A stretch of DNA of 56,308 nucleotides from Cyanobacteria bacterium K_Offshore_surface_m2_239 (lineage in GTDB: Bacteria > Cyanobacteriota > Cyanobacteriia > PCC-6307 > Cyanobiaceae). Positions 43,626-53,530 of this stretch are shown here, in pieces. The notes under the pieces were generated by a model. It searched no databases. It saw nothing but the letters and a program-made list of their open reading frames with translations, and had not been told where the DNA came from. The stretch covers positions 1 to 56,308 of the forward strand of contig VGQX01000003.1 in the NCBI GenBank assembly GCA_016882305.1. Direction: 5' to 3'. Made by a program: the position numbers and the translations under genes. Position 1 is the first letter of the stretch. Each line of letters opens with the position of its first letter.

Positions 43626-44024
43626 TCAGGGCTGACCGCCTCCCCCTCCCGCTCCCTTCGGCGCGCCAGAAGCGCCCGCCGCCCCCGGGGTCACCGGCGT
43701 GAACCACACCGTGCAGCGGAAGCGCGGCAGGCTTCCCATCCGCCCCACCCCCACCTCCTGGCAGCGGGTCTGGGTGATGCCCTCCCGATCCGCCAGGGGG
43801 ATTTGGCTGGTGGCCCGTTGCTGGGCGTCGCTCTGGCTCCAGATCGATTCCGCTGTGCGGCTGTCCGCCCGGACGGGGGCCGCAGAAAGGGCGACGACGG
43901 GCAGCCCCAGCAGCGCGGGCAGCGCCAGGGCCAGCAGCCGGGGCTGGAGCCCCCGTTCCGAGGGGGGGGCCGGCGGGCGGAGGGAGAAGGCCGGGACTGG
44001 GTCGTCTCTGTGAAGTCGCGTCAT
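43626..44024 (-). CDS. Secreted hypothetical protein
   Basis: 132 residues. A long basic/Pro-rich n-region and hydrophobic core LLALALPALLGLPVVALSA, with a cleavage-like APVRADS, indicate export. The mature part is short: AESIWSQSDAQQRA, IPLADREGITQTRCQEV and MGSLPRFRCTVWFTP, with two Cys that could pair, then a Gly/Ala-rich tail. It looks like a small periplasmic cyanobacterial protein. I do not recognise a family. Confidence 0.65.
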   Translation of the reverse strand: MTRLHRDDPVPAFSLRPPAPPSERGLQPRLLALALPALLGLPVVALSAAPVRADSRTAESIWSQSDAQQRATSQIPLADREGITQTRCQEVGVGRMGSLPRFRCTVWFTPVTPGAAGASGAPKGAGGGGGQP

Positions 44025-44185
44025 GGTCGAGGCCGATCACCGTCTCCACCCTTACCAGCACCCTCGGCCGCCACCCCGCCCCGCCCCCGTCCTCTCGCCC
44101 CACCCTGCGCGCCCCCCGACCTCGGTGACGCCCGACCTCGGAGACGCCGCGCGGCGGAGCACGCTGGAGGCAGCGGCCGCCCCCC

Positions 44186-45055
44186 ATGGCTTCCCCCTCC
44201 CCCTTCGGCGCCCATCGCGCCCGCCATCGCTTCGGCCAGCACTGGCTCGTGGATCCGGGGGTGCTGCGCCGCATCGTCGAAGCCGCCGCGCTCACGGCCG
44301 ACGACCAGGTGCTGGAGGTGGGGCCGGGGCGGGGGGTGCTCACGGAGGCCCTCCTCGCCTCTCCGGCGGCGGCGGTGACGGCGGTGGAGCTGGATCGCGA
44401 TCTGGTGGAGGGCCTGCGCCAGCGCTTCGGCGCGGAGCCGCGGCTCACCCTCCTCTCCGGCGACATCCTCACCCTCCCCCTGCCGCCTCCCGGGCTCGGC
44501 GGCCTCACCAAGGTGGTCGCCAACATCCCTTACAACATCACCGGCCCCTTGCTGGAGCGGCTGCTCGGCCGCCTCGATCGGCCCGTCACGCCTCCGTGGA
44601 GCCGGCTGGTGCTGCTCGTGCAACAGGAGGTGGGCGAGCGCATCCGGGCGGCGGCCGGCAGCAGCGCCTATTCCGCCCTCAGCGTGCGCCTGCAGCTGCT
44701 CGGCCACTGCCAGGCGATCTGCCCCGTGCCCGCGCGGGCGTTTCAACCGCCGCCGCGGGTGCGGTCCGAGGTGATCGCCATCGATCCCTTCCCCCCCGAG
44801 CGGCGGCTGCCGCCCGAGGAGGCCGGAGCCTTGGAGCGGCTGCTGCGCCGGGCCTTCGCCGCCCGGCGCAAGATGCTGCGCAACAGCCTCGCCGGCCTGG
44901 CCCCGGAGGACACCCTCGCCCCCCTGGCCGAGGCGGTGGGCGTCAGCCTGCGGGCGCGACCGCAGGAGCTCTCCCCTCCCCAATGGGTGGCGCTGGCCAC
45001 CAGCTTGAATCGCGCCAATCTCCTCGGGGGTCCGGCCCCCCAACGCGATGGCTGA
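44186..45055 (+). CDS. ksgA: 16S rRNA dimethyladenosine transferase KsgA/RsmA
   Basis: 289 residues. It dimethylates two adjacent adenosines in the 3' hairpin of 16S rRNA. Motifs: [17 protein letters not shown] at the N terminus, SAM-binding [16 protein letters not shown], the acidic [17 protein letters not shown], and the catalytic [23 protein letters not shown] and [18 protein letters not shown] follow, as in other KsgA proteins. The 3' end overlaps ispE by 8 bp, a ksgA-ispE order common in cyanobacteria. Confidence 0.96.
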   Translation: MASPSPFGAHRARHRFGQHWLVDPGVLRRIVEAAALTADDQVLEVGPGRGVLTEALLASPAAAVTAVELDRDLVEGLRQRFGAEPRLTLLSGDILTLPLPPPGLGGLTKVVANIPYNITGPLLERLLGRLDRPVTPPWSRLVLLVQQEVGERIRAAAGSSAYSALSVRLQLLGHCQAICPVPARAFQPPPRVRSEVIAIDPFPPERRLPPEEAGALERLLRRAFAARRKMLRNSLAGLAPEDTLAPLAEAVGVSLRARPQELSPPQWVALATSLNRANLLGGPAPQRDG

Positions 45056-45995
45056 TTGCCGTGTGATCGCCCCGGCCAAGATCAACCTGCATCTGGAGGT
45101 GCTCGGCCTGCGGCCCGATGGCTTCCACGAGCTGGCGATGCTGATGCAATCCCTGGATCTGGCGGACGCGCTGCGCCTCAGCCTCCGCGAGGATGGGGCC
45201 ATCCGCCTGGCCTGCGATCACGCCGCGCTGCCCCTCGGAGCCGACAACCTGATCGTGCGGGCGGCGGAGCGGCTGCGCACCCACGCCGGGCGACCCGCGC
45301 TGGGGGCGGACATCACCCTGGAGAAGCGGATCCCCATCGGCGCCGGCCTGGCGGGCGGCTCCAGCGATGCCGCTGCCACCCTGGTGGGCCTCGATGCGCT
45401 TTGGGACCTCCAGACCCCCCGGTCCACCCTGGCGGCCCTGGCGGCCGAGCTGGGCTCCGATGTGCCCTTCTGCCTGGAGGGCGGCAGCCAGCTCTGCTTC
45501 GGGCGCGGCGAACGGCTGGAGCCGTGCCCCGGCCCCACCGCCCCTCTGGGGGTGGTGCTGCTGAAGGATCCGGCGGCGTCCGTGTCCACGCCCTGGGCCT
45601 ATGGCCGCTGCCGCGACTGGCGCGGCGATTTCTACCTCAGCCAGGAGGCCGATTTTGAGCAACGGCGCCAGGCCCTGCGCCAGAGCCCGCTCCTGGCGGC
45701 CCTGCGCGGCGAGGCCCCGCCGCCGCCCCTGCGCAACGACCTGCAGGGGGTGGTGGCTCCGGAGGTGCCGTCCGTGGGGCGCGCCCTCGCGCTCCTGGCG
45801 GGGGGGGCGGCGCCCCTGGCGGTGGCCATGAGCGGCTCCGGTCCCACGGTCTTCGGCCTCTACCCCAGCCCCGCCGCCGCCGCCGCCGCCCGGGAGGCGC
45901 TCGCCCCCGCGTTGGCCGAGGCGGAGCTGGAAAGCTGGTGCTGCGGCCTGCGGAGCTCAGGTGTCAGCCTGGTGGAGGCCGGTTCCCCCCCATGA
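45048..45995 (+). CDS. ispE: 4-diphosphocytidyl-2-C-methyl-D-erythritol kinase
   Basis: 315 residues. GHMP kinase of the MEP isoprenoid pathway, which feeds carotenoid, chlorophyll and quinone synthesis. Landmarks: [20 protein letters not shown] at the substrate site, the ATP-binding loop [28 protein letters not shown], and the C-terminal GHMP motif [13 protein letters not shown]. It starts within the end of ksgA, and its TGA overlaps the start of the DUF3082 gene by ATGA, so the three are translationally linked. Confidence 0.96.
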   Translation: MADCRVIAPAKINLHLEVLGLRPDGFHELAMLMQSLDLADALRLSLREDGAIRLACDHAALPLGADNLIVRAAERLRTHAGRPALGADITLEKRIPIGAGLAGGSSDAAATLVGLDALWDLQTPRSTLAALAAELGSDVPFCLEGGSQLCFGRGERLEPCPGPTAPLGVVLLKDPAASVSTPWAYGRCRDWRGDFYLSQEADFEQRRQALRQSPLLAALRGEAPPPPLRNDLQGVVAPEVPSVGRALALLAGGAAPLAVAMSGSGPTVFGLYPSPAAAAAAREALAPALAEAELESWCCGLRSSGVSLVEAGSPP

Positions 45996-46345
45996 GCGCT
46001 TCCCCTGATCCCCCCGCCTCCAGCCCCGCCGCCGCTCCCGGCACAAGCCCGCGCAAGGGGCCCCTCAGCTTTCTCAGCGGAGCCCTCACCAGCGGCCTCC
46101 TGGCCTGGCTGGCCCTTGGCCTCAGCGGCCGCGTGGTCGCCTACTACGCCGCGCACCCTCCCCACTACAGCGCCCGGGTGGCCCAGAGCATCGCCACCGC
46201 GGTCAAAACCCTTGTGGTTGGCATGACCTTTCTCGCCACCTTCACCTTCGCCTTCGTGGCCCTGGGCCTCTTCCTCACCTTCCTGCGCAGCCTTTGGCTC
46301 GCCGGCGGCGGTCAGCCCGCTCCGGGGAAGGGTGGCCCGTCCTGA
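45992..46345 (+). CDS. DUF3082 family membrane protein
   Basis: 117 residues from the ATG at 45992, which overlaps the ispE stop. A Pro/Ser/Ala-rich N terminus leads to two hydrophobic helices: [20 protein letters not shown] and [20 protein letters not shown], joined by [19 protein letters not shown], the DUF3082 pattern found only in cyanobacteria and plastids. Function is unknown. The position after ispE and before pdhB is conserved in related picocyanobacteria as far as I know. Confidence 0.85.
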   Translation: MSASPDPPASSPAAAPGTSPRKGPLSFLSGALTSGLLAWLALGLSGRVVAYYAAHPPHYSARVAQSIATAVKTLVVGMTFLATFTFAFVALGLFLTFLRSLWLAGGGQPAPGKGGPS

Positions 46346-46381
46346 GAGCCCTTCCTAGAATCCCATCACTCGGTTCAGGCC

Positions 46382-46477
46382 ATGACCCTCCACGATCTCG
46401 GCGTGCTGGTGGTGTTGCTCCTGCCCGGCATGCTTCTCTCCGTGCTCATCCTCAGCACGTTCGCCGCCGGCGGTTGA
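46382..46477 (+). CDS. Small single-helix membrane protein
   Basis: 31 residues from the ATG at 46382. The product is almost one hydrophobic helix (DLGVLVVLLLPGMLLSVLIL), with a charged/polar start and a Gly end, in the size class of the small photosystem and cytochrome b6f subunits. It does not match PsbM, PsbX, PsaM, PsaI, PetN or Ycf12 as I remember them. It sits between the DUF3082 gene and pdhB, 6 bp before the pdhB frame, in a region otherwise without waste. It may be real but could be chance. Confidence 0.5.
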   Translation: MTLHDLGVLVVLLLPGMLLSVLILSTFAAGG

Positions 46478-46483
46478 GATAGG

Positions 46484-47497
46484 TTGGCCTCACTCGTGGC
46501 AACACCCCGCGCCGTGGCCGAAACCCTGCTGTTCAACGCTCTTCGGGAAGCCATCGATGAGGAGATGGCTCGTGACCCCAAGGTCCTGGTGATCGGAGAG
46601 GACGTGGGCCACTACGGGGGCTCCTACAAGGTCACCAAGGACCTCTACAAAAAGTATGGCGAGCTGCGCGTGCTCGACACCCCGATCGCTGAGAACAGCT
46701 TCACCGGCATGGCCGTGGGTGCCGCCATGACCGGCCTGCGCCCGATCGTGGAAGGGATGAACATGGGCTTTCTGTTGTTGGCCTTCAATCAGATCTCCAA
46801 CAACATGGGCATGCTCCGTTACACCAGCGGCGGCAATTACACCATTCCCACCGTTGTGCGGGGGCCTGGCGGGGTGGGTCGGCAGTTGGGGGCGGAGCAC
46901 AGTCAACGGCTGGAGGCGTATTTCCATGCCATTCCAGGCATCAAGATCATCGCCTGCAGCACGCCAACCAATGCCAAAGGCCTGCTCAAAGCGGCCATCC
47001 GTGATGACAATCCGGTGGTGTTCTTCGAGCATGTTTTGCTCTACAACCTCTCGGAAAACATCCCGGAAGGTGAATACATCTGTGCCCTCGATCAGGCTGA
47101 TCTGGTGCGCGAAGGCAGCGATCTCACGATCCTCACCTACTCCCGCATGCGCCACCACTGCTTGAAGGCCATCGAGCAGCTGGACCAGGAGGGCATCGAC
47201 GTGGAATTGATCGATCTGATCAGCCTCAAGCCCTTCGATCTCGACACCATCTGCCGTTCGGTGCGCAAAACCCACAAGGTGTTGATCGTGGAGGAGTGCA
47301 TGAAGACCGGCGGCATCGGCGCTGAACTGATCGCCTTGCTCACCGAGAACTGTTTCGACGACCTCGATTGCCGACCGGTTCGTCTCTCCTCCCAGGACAT
47401 CCCCACGCCATACAACGGCAACCTTGAAAATCTGACCATCATTCAGCCGCACCAGATTGTCGAAACGGCGCGTCAACTCAAGGCGGGGCGGATCTGA
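46484..47497 (+). CDS. pdhB: Pyruvate dehydrogenase E1 component beta subunit
   Basis: 337 residues from the TTG at 46484; GTG codons at 46496 and 46514 give starts nearer the conserved [18 protein letters not shown] and are equally likely. E1 beta pairs with PdhA to decarboxylate pyruvate with TPP. Family blocks: [59 protein letters not shown]-like [12 protein letters not shown], and the C-terminal [18 protein letters not shown]. It is followed one base later by secD, an order common in cyanobacteria. Confidence 0.96.
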   Translation: MASLVATPRAVAETLLFNALREAIDEEMARDPKVLVIGEDVGHYGGSYKVTKDLYKKYGELRVLDTPIAENSFTGMAVGAAMTGLRPIVEGMNMGFLLLAFNQISNNMGMLRYTSGGNYTIPTVVRGPGGVGRQLGAEHSQRLEAYFHAIPGIKIIACSTPTNAKGLLKAAIRDDNPVVFFEHVLLYNLSENIPEGEYICALDQADLVREGSDLTILTYSRMRHHCLKAIEQLDQEGIDVELIDLISLKPFDLDTICRSVRKTHKVLIVEECMKTGGIGAELIALLTENCFDDLDCRPVRLSSQDIPTPYNGNLENLTIIQPHQIVETARQLKAGRI

Positions 47498-47498
47498 C

Positions 47499-48992
47499 AT
47501 GGCCAGACCACAGGGCTGGCTTGCCCTCATCCTCGCCCTCGCCATCGCCGCTGGCGCCCTGCTCCACACCTCCGGTCTGCGGCTGGGCCTCGATTTGCGC
47601 GGCGGCAGCCAGCTCACCCTGCAAGTGCTCCCCGCCGGTTCCATCACGCGGGTGGAGAAAGAGCAGCTGGAAGCGGTCAAGGACGTGCTCGAGCGCCGCA
47701 TCAATGGCCTCGGCGTGGCGGAATCCTCCCTCCAGACCGTCGGCAACGATCAGCTGGTGCTGCAGCTTCCCGGGGAGCAGGATCCCAGCCGGGCCGCCAA
47801 GGTTCTCGGCACCACCGCCCTGCTGGAGTTTCGCCCGCAAAAGCCCGGTACGGAAAAGGAGTTCAGCGCCCTGCTCCCCCTCAAGCGCCAGGTGGAGGCC
47901 GTGCTGCGCCAGCGGCGCGGCGCGGTGACCAGCGACGACGCCAACCCGGAGCCGCCCCCGACCCTCTCCCCCGAGGACCTGCGCAAGGCCTTGATCGCCC
48001 TCGGCCTGACCGTGCCGGAGGGCACCAGTGAAATCGATCAGCTGGAGCTGCTGAGGGCCGAGGTCAATCGACGCCTGTTGACCTTCTACGGACCCGCCGC
48101 GCTCACGGGCAAGGATCTCACCGGCGCCGGTCGGGCCCAGCAGGCCAGTGGCAACGCCTGGGATGTCACCCTCAACTTCAACCGCGAGGGCGGCGACAAG
48201 TTCGCCAGCCTCACCAAATCACTCGCCGGCACCAATCGCGTTCTCGGCATCGTTCTCGATGGGCGCTCCATCAGTGAGGCCACCGTTGGCGATCAATTCA
48301 AAGTGGCGGGCATCACCGGTGGCGCCGCCAGCATCACCGGCAATTTCACCGCTGAGGAGGCGCGCGATCTGGAAGTGCAACTGCGCGGCGGCTCTCTGCC
48401 CCTGCCGGTGAAGATCGTCGAGGTGCGCACGGTGGGGCCCTCCCTGGGGGCGGCCAACATCCGTCGCAGCCTTGTGGCGGGCGTGGCGGGGCTGGCCCTG
48501 GTGGGCCTCTTCATGGCGGTGGTCTATCGCCTGCCGGGCGTGGTGAGCGTGGCCGCGCTGAGCCTCTATGCCCTCTTCAACCTGGCGATCTATTCCCTCA
48601 TCCCGGTCACCCTCACGCTGCCGGGCATCGCGGGCTTCATTCTCTCGGTGGGGATGGCTGTGGATGCCAACGTGCTCATCTTTGAGCGGGTGAAGGAGGA
48701 GCTCCGAGCTGGCAACACCCTCATTCGCTCCATCGACACCGGCTTTTCTCTCGCCTTTTCCTCCATCCTTGACGGGCACGTGACCGGCCTGATCAGCTGC
48801 GCCGCCCTCTTCGCCCTGGGCACCGGCCTGGTGAAGGGTTTTGCCGTCACCCTGGCCATCGGTCTGTTGTTGAGCCTCTTCACCGCGCTCACCTGCACCC
48901 GCACCCTGCTGCGGGTGCTCATGAGCTATGCGGCCCTGCGCCGACCCACCTATTTCCTGCCGGCGAGCAAGCTGCCCGCCGCGGTCGTCTGA
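47499..48992 (+). CDS. secD: Protein translocase subunit SecD
   Basis: 497 residues from the ATG at 47499, one base after the pdhB stop. The first membrane segment (LALILALAIAAGALL) is followed by LGLDLRGGSQLTLQV and the P1 region with LERRINGLGVAESSLQ and NDQLVLQLPGEQDP. Later come GSLPLPVKIVEVRTVGPSLG and the RND-type membrane block with SVGMAVDANVLIFERVKEEL, the conserved Asp/Asn face. SecDF uses the proton gradient to pull secreted proteins across the membrane. An extra segment with PEPPPTLSPEDLRKALI around residue 150 is typical of cyanobacterial SecD. Confidence 0.96.
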   Translation: MARPQGWLALILALAIAAGALLHTSGLRLGLDLRGGSQLTLQVLPAGSITRVEKEQLEAVKDVLERRINGLGVAESSLQTVGNDQLVLQLPGEQDPSRAAKVLGTTALLEFRPQKPGTEKEFSALLPLKRQVEAVLRQRRGAVTSDDANPEPPPTLSPEDLRKALIALGLTVPEGTSEIDQLELLRAEVNRRLLTFYGPAALTGKDLTGAGRAQQASGNAWDVTLNFNREGGDKFASLTKSLAGTNRVLGIVLDGRSISEATVGDQFKVAGITGGAASITGNFTAEEARDLEVQLRGGSLPLPVKIVEVRTVGPSLGAANIRRSLVAGVAGLALVGLFMAVVYRLPGVVSVAALSLYALFNLAIYSLIPVTLTLPGIAGFILSVGMAVDANVLIFERVKEELRAGNTLIRSIDTGFSLAFSSILDGHVTGLISCAALFALGTGLVKGFAVTLAIGLLLSLFTALTCTRTLLRVLMSYAALRRPTYFLPASKLPAAVV

Positions 48993-49008
48993 CGGAGAAC
49001 GCCCCCCC

Positions 49009-49986
49009 TTGACCCAATCCGCTCCTCTCTCCCCGCCCCAGCCCGCCCCGGGCTTTCGCATCAACCGCCACCGGCGCCTCGCCTGGTGGGGCTCCCTGCT
49101 GGCCTGTGCCCTCAGCCTGCTGGGCCTGGCCCTCAGCTGGACCAATCCCGCGATCCACAGCCCCCTGAGACCCGGGCTCGACTTCACCGGTGGCACCCAG
49201 ATCCAGCTGCAGCGCGTGTGCGACACCGCCTGCCCACCCCTCACGGTGTCCGAGTTGCAACGCCAGCTGGCCGCTGTCGCCCTCCCCCCGGACCCAGGCG
49301 CGGCGGCTCCCAATCTCTCCTCGTCCACGGTGCAGGTGCTGGATGGCGGACGCTCCCTGCTCTTGCGCGTCCCCGCCCTCAGTCCCGCTCAGGGTCAGGC
49401 TCTGATCGCGGGCCTCCAACCCGCCTTGGGTCCTTTCAGCGCCCGGGGCACCTCCGTGCAAACCATCGGCCCCACCCTTGGCTCCCGCCTGCTGCAAAGC
49501 AGCCTGATCTCCCTGCTGGTCAGCTTCGCCGCCATCGCTCTCTACATCAGTTTTCGCTACAGCGGTCTGTTCGCGGCCCTGGCCCTGCTCTGTCTGGCCC
49601 ATGACGTGCTCCTCACCTGCGGCCTCTTCGCCTGGCTGGGACTCTTGCGCGGCGTTGAGGTGGATTCCCTTTTCGCCGTGGCTTTGATCACCGTGGCGGG
49701 CTACTCCGTCACCGACACGGTTGTCGTCTTTGACCGAATCCGCGAGCAGAAGACCGCCCTCGCCGCCTTGTCGCTCACCGACCAGGTGGACGTCGCGGTG
49801 GATGCCACCCTCACCCGTTCGTTGTACACCTCGCTGACCACGCTGTTGCCGCTTCTCGGTCTGATCTTTTTTGGCGGCAGCAGCCTGTTCTGGTTTGCGA
49901 TCGCCCTGGCGGTGGGCATCGCCGTCGGCAGCTGGTCGAGCATCGGTTTGGCTCCCACCCTGCTGCCGGTCTTGTCGCGTTCATGA
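49009..49986 (+). CDS. secF: Protein translocase subunit SecF
   Basis: 325 residues from the TTG at 49009, which has GGAG about 11 bases upstream; no ATG or GTG is suitably placed before the conserved part. Visible: FRINRHRRLAWWGSLL entry, LRPGLDFTGGTQIQLQ, SVQTIGPTLGSRLLQSSLIS at the start of the membrane block, and the SecF signature ALITVAGYSVTDTVVVFDRI with TLTRSLYTSLTTLLPLL. It is 16 bp after secD and overlaps the next small gene by ATGA. Confidence 0.95.
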   Translation: MTQSAPLSPPQPAPGFRINRHRRLAWWGSLLACALSLLGLALSWTNPAIHSPLRPGLDFTGGTQIQLQRVCDTACPPLTVSELQRQLAAVALPPDPGAAAPNLSSSTVQVLDGGRSLLLRVPALSPAQGQALIAGLQPALGPFSARGTSVQTIGPTLGSRLLQSSLISLLVSFAAIALYISFRYSGLFAALALLCLAHDVLLTCGLFAWLGLLRGVEVDSLFAVALITVAGYSVTDTVVVFDRIREQKTALAALSLTDQVDVAVDATLTRSLYTSLTTLLPLLGLIFFGGSSLFWFAIALAVGIAVGSWSSIGLAPTLLPVLSRS

Positions 49987-50198
49987 CAGGGCCGTCCCGC
50001 CGCGGGCTCAAGATTCCCCTGATTCCCTTGCTCCTCCTGATCCTGGCCCTGATCGATCTGCAGACCGACATTCGCCTATTGCTCGATCACTTCACCTTCG
50101 CCACCCTCTTTTCGGCCATCCAGAGCCATCTTTTGGCCACCACCACGCTTCTGCTTCTGCCCTCCCTGTGGAGGCACTACCAGCGAACAATCCCCTGA
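49983..50198 (+). CDS. Small membrane protein coupled to secF
   Basis: 71 residues. The ATG at 49983 overlaps the secF stop (ATGA). Two hydrophobic stretches (IPLIPLLLLILALIDL and LLATTTLLLLPSLW) flank a short loop DIRLLLDHFTFATLF, suggesting a two-helix membrane protein. Similar short proteins follow secF in related cyanobacteria, as far as I recall, but no function is known. It ends 18 bp from the opposing AI-2E gene. Confidence 0.75.
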   Translation: MTGPSRRGLKIPLIPLLLLILALIDLQTDIRLLLDHFTFATLFSAIQSHLLATTTLLLLPSLWRHYQRTIP

Positions 50199-50216
50199 CG
50201 TTTCGCGGGCTCGGGA

Positions 50217-51227
50217 TCAGCCGCCATCCCAGCGATCCATCACGTCGTGCACAAGCATTTCCCGGCCCAACACCTGCAGAACCACCACCAGAGGCAGCGC
50301 GAGCAGCACTCCGGGCAGGCCGAGCAACACCCCCAGGGAGAGCTGAGAGATGAGCGCCACCGTGGGCAGCAGATTCACCGTTCGGCTCAGCAGCAGGGGG
50401 GTGAGCAGAAAGGCTTCCAGGTTCTGCAGGATCAGGCGCAGGATCATCACCTCCACCATCTTGCCCGGGGAGACGAGCAGCAGGGCAACGCCCATCGGCA
50501 ACAACGTGCCGAGAGTGGGGCCGATCGTGGGGACGAAGGTCAGCAGGCCGCACACCAGGGCGGACAGCAAGGCCAAAGGAACGCGCAACAGGGCCAGACC
50601 CGCCCAGGTGGTGAGAAACACCACCAGCGCGGAACAGGTCATGCCCGCCAGCCAGCCCCCGAGCGCCTCGCGGGATTCGCGCATCAGGAGTTGAACGCGG
50701 GGCCTGTAAAAGCTGGGCGTGGAGGCGGTGAGCAGGCGCTGATGGCTGCGTGGGTCAAGGGCGAGCAACACCGCCAGCAGGGCCATCAGCAGCATCTGCA
50801 AGGTGCCATTGGCGGCGCCACCGGCAAAGCCCAGCAGTTGTTCGCCGAGGGGCTGCACCCGCTCCAGAGAGGCCTGACTCAACAACTGCTCCTCAAGGCT
50901 TTTCAGGGCCGGCACCTCGCGGATCAAACCATTGAGCTGAGCGGGCAGGGCGGGGATGATCCGCTGCAGGAGCTTGAACTGCTCGATCACTTCCGGCAGC
51001 AACAGCGCGGAGAGCAGTCCGCCCAGCCCCAGCACCACCGCCAGCACCACCCCCAAGGCCGCGGGTCGGCTCAGCGGGAGCAGCCGCCGCAACCAGGTGA
51101 TCGGCACATCGAGCGCCACGGCGAGCACCACCGCTCCGAACAAAATCAACAGCACCCAGCGCAGCTCCCACAGGAGCAGGGTGGCCACCACCAGGGTCAG
51201 ACCGCCGAGAAGAAAGCGAGCGTTCAT
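50217..51227 (-). CDS. AI-2E family (PerM-like) membrane protein, second copy
   Basis: 336 residues from the ATG at 51227, which overlaps the stop of its paralogue upstream (ATGA). Eight hydrophobic segments are arranged as in the AI-2E transporter family: two at the N terminus (FLLGGLTLVVATLLLWELR, ILFGAVVLAVALDVP), a soluble middle with IIPALPAQLNGLIREVPAL, then the C-terminal block LTFVPTIGPTLGTLLPMGVA and LPGVLLALPLVVVLQVLGRE. The PxxGPxxG motif in the first of these is the family mark. The substrate is unknown; members are linked to signal export or Na+/H+ exchange. Confidence 0.9.
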   Translation of the reverse strand: MNARFLLGGLTLVVATLLLWELRWVLLILFGAVVLAVALDVPITWLRRLLPLSRPAALGVVLAVVLGLGGLLSALLLPEVIEQFKLLQRIIPALPAQLNGLIREVPALKSLEEQLLSQASLERVQPLGEQLLGFAGGAANGTLQMLLMALLAVLLALDPRSHQRLLTASTPSFYRPRVQLLMRESREALGGWLAGMTCSALVVFLTTWAGLALLRVPLALLSALVCGLLTFVPTIGPTLGTLLPMGVALLLVSPGKMVEVMILRLILQNLEAFLLTPLLLSRTVNLLPTVALISQLSLGVLLGLPGVLLALPLVVVLQVLGREMLVHDVMDRWDGG

Positions 51228-52303
51228 GGTTGCGGGGGCGTCGGCTGCCAGTGGTCGAGCACATCGCGGATCAACACCTCCCGCAGAACCACCTGCAGAC
51301 ACACCGCCAAAGGCAGAGCAAGGATCAAGCCCAGGGGGCCGAACAGGACGGTGAAGATCAGCTGGGCGGAGAGCGTGAGCCCGGGCAGCAGTTTCAGCTG
51401 ATGGTGCATCACCGAGGGGGTGATGACATAGCTCTCGAGATTCTGAACAAGGATGTACAGCACCAACACCGCCACCGCTTTCCAAGGGGCGTCCAACAAG
51501 GCCACGGACATGGGAAAGATCGTGCTCAGGGTTGGCCCGACATTGGGGATGACGTTCAACAGGCCAGCCAGCACGGCATTAGCCGCCACCAGCTTCACGC
51601 CCAGAAGCAGAAGGCCCATGGCCGCCAGCAGACCCACGCAGAGGGAGCTGATCAGCACCCCTCCCATCCAGGCGCTCAACGATTCACCGCACAGCAGCAG
51701 CACGTCGCGGGCCCGGCGGCGATAGAACCCGGGCACCAGCAGCAGCAGCACCTCGCGGTAGGCGGTGGGCTGGGCGGTGATCATCAGCGCCACGGCGATC
51801 ACGAACACCGTTTGCAGCAGCCCCGTGCCCAGGTTCCCCGCCAATCCCAGCAAGCGCCAGGCGCCACCGCCGAGGTTGCCCGCCCAGGCCGGGGCCGCTC
51901 CACCGGGACCCCCCGGGGTGAAACTCCGCTTCAGCCAATCCAGCCCGCCGTCCCGGGGGCCGTAGAGCATCCGGGAGGCGGATTCCATCGCGTTGTTGAC
52001 CAGGGTGAGCAGCGTGTGGGCCGCGGTGGGCAGCTTCTGCAGCAACTCCGCGAATTCCGTCATGAAGGGTGGAATGATCGCTGTGGCCACGATCGCCAGC
52101 AACACCGCCACGGCCAGCAGGCTCAGCCCCAGCGCCAGGGGCCGCCCGCAGGACAGGCGCTGCCGCACGGTCCCCACCAGCGTGCAGAGGGCCATGGCGA
52201 GCACGATGGCCGCGAAGAGCAAGACCAGCGCTTCCCTGAGGCTCCAGAGCAGCAGCAGGGCCGCCAGCAGGGCAATGAGGCTGAGCCAGTTGCCGAACCT
52301 CAT
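51224..52303 (-). CDS. AI-2E family (PerM-like) membrane protein, first copy
   Basis: 359 residues. It has the same layout as the next gene: N-terminal helix pair ([20 protein letters not shown]), a longer soluble loop with [20 protein letters not shown] and a Gly/Ala-rich insert, then [20 protein letters not shown] and [20 protein letters not shown]. The PNVGPTLS motif marks the family. The two genes are tandem duplicates that have diverged well. Its ATG overlaps the psb28 stop by four bases, so psb28 and both transporters read as one operon. Confidence 0.9.
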   Translation of the reverse strand: MRFGNWLSLIALLAALLLLWSLREALVLLFAAIVLAMALCTLVGTVRQRLSCGRPLALGLSLLAVAVLLAIVATAIIPPFMTEFAELLQKLPTAAHTLLTLVNNAMESASRMLYGPRDGGLDWLKRSFTPGGPGGAAPAWAGNLGGGAWRLLGLAGNLGTGLLQTVFVIAVALMITAQPTAYREVLLLLVPGFYRRRARDVLLLCGESLSAWMGGVLISSLCVGLLAAMGLLLLGVKLVAANAVLAGLLNVIPNVGPTLSTIFPMSVALLDAPWKAVAVLVLYILVQNLESYVITPSVMHHQLKLLPGLTLSAQLIFTVLFGPLGLILALPLAVCLQVVLREVLIRDVLDHWQPTPPQP

Positions 52304-52677
52304 GCCTCCCCGTCGCTGACCTCAGCGGCTTCGCCTTCCCCCTGGCCGGAGAAGCCGAGTCCATGGCTGTCGGCATAGCGCTGGGCAAAGCGCATGAACC
52401 GCTCGAAATCCGCTGGGCTCTTCCAGGTGTAGGTGGCTTCCAGAGCGCTGGCCTTGCCGTTCACGAACCGCGCCTTCACCTCTCGACTCACCAACTGCCC
52501 CTCCTCATCCACCAGATACATGCCGGTGATGTCCCCCATGGTTTCCGGTGCCAGGGCCTCGGGTTCCTCAAACACGAACAGGGCCTGGCCCGTGCGCCCA
52601 TCCCGGGAACGGGTGAGGCGGATGTCGGGAATGGTCGGTTCATCCACACCCTGAAAGAACTGGATCGAGGCGGGCAT
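52300..52677 (-). CDS. psb28: Photosystem II assembly protein Psb28
   Basis: 125 residues from the ATG at 52677 ([13 protein letters not shown]). Conserved blocks: [55 protein letters not shown] and [20 protein letters not shown]. Psb28 binds the cytoplasmic face of PSII assembly intermediates (RC47) and helps CP47 biogenesis. The C-terminal acidic tail ([13 protein letters not shown]) is longer than in Synechocystis Psb28. It is the first gene of an overlapping operon with two AI-2E proteins and diverges from gun4 by 104 bp. Confidence 0.95.
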   Translation of the reverse strand: MPASIQFFQGVDEPTIPDIRLTRSRDGRTGQALFVFEEPEALAPETMGDITGMYLVDEEGQLVSREVKARFVNGKASALEATYTWKSPADFERFMRFAQRYADSHGLGFSGQGEGEAAEVSDGEA

Positions 52678-52781
52678 GGATCGGAAGCGAAACCTACCGA
52701 TCCTAGGCAGTGCGTGAACAGCGGCCCCCGGGCCTGACATAGTGGGTCGAGCTGACTGCTGATCGCAGCTCATCGCCAGCC

Positions 52782-53525
52782 ATGCTCTCCGGCGCCCCGG
52801 TCTCAAGCTCGTCCCGGGCCGATCAACTTTTGGAGCACTTCCTCCAAGGTTCGGATCGTCAGGCCCGCGTCCTCGTGAACACCCTGCGCCAAAAGGCCTC
52901 CGACCTCGCTCCCCTCATCCGCGAAGGCCTCCGCGCCGCCGATCGGGATGGGGAGTCCTGGCGACACGGCTTTCTCCTGCAGCTTCTGGCGGCTTCCGCG
53001 CCCGTTGACGGACCGGGAGCCGCAGAGCTCTTCCCCGATGGCTGGTTGCGCGCCCCCAGCGCCCGGGGCCTGGATTACGGCCCCCTGCAGGGTCATCTCC
53101 TGCGCCAACACTTTGAGGAGGCGGACAGGCTCACCAGCGCTCACCTGCGCGAGCTGGCCGGACCGGAGGCGGAGCGTCGCGGTTATGTGTATTTCAGCGA
53201 GGTGCCCGCCATTCCCGGTTTGGATCTGCGCAGCCTCGATCGCCTCTGGCTGGCGTATTCCCTTGGCCGTTTCGGCTTTTCGGTTCAGGGGCGTCTGCTG
53301 CGCCTTTGCGGCAACCGCTGGGACGCCCTCTGGCCGCGCCTCGGATGGAAGCGGGAGGGGCTCTGGACCCGCTATCCCACGGCGTTCACCTGGTCCCTGG
53401 AGGCACCAGAGGGCCACATGCCTCTGGTCAATCAGCTGCGGGGCGTGCGGCTGATGGATGCGCTGCTCCGTCATCCCGCGCTGCTGGAGCGAACCGAGGG
53501 CGCTGTCCAGGCGGCCAAGGGCTAA
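52782..53525 (+). CDS. gun4: GUN4 domain protein
   Basis: 247 residues. The N-terminal ~90 residues are a helical bundle; the GUN4 core follows: [73 protein letters not shown] and [17 protein letters not shown]4 binds protoporphyrin IX and Mg-protoporphyrin and stimulates Mg-chelatase at the start of chlorophyll synthesis. Divergence from psb28 across 104 bp may allow shared control of PSII assembly and pigment supply. Confidence 0.93.
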   Translation: MLSGAPVSSSSRADQLLEHFLQGSDRQARVLVNTLRQKASDLAPLIREGLRAADRDGESWRHGFLLQLLAASAPVDGPGAAELFPDGWLRAPSARGLDYGPLQGHLLRQHFEEADRLTSAHLRELAGPEAERRGYVYFSEVPAIPGLDLRSLDRLWLAYSLGRFGFSVQGRLLRLCGNRWDALWPRLGWKREGLWTRYPTAFTWSLEAPEGHMPLVNQLRGVRLMDALLRHPALLERTEGAVQAAKG

Positions 53526-53530
53526 GGTCG

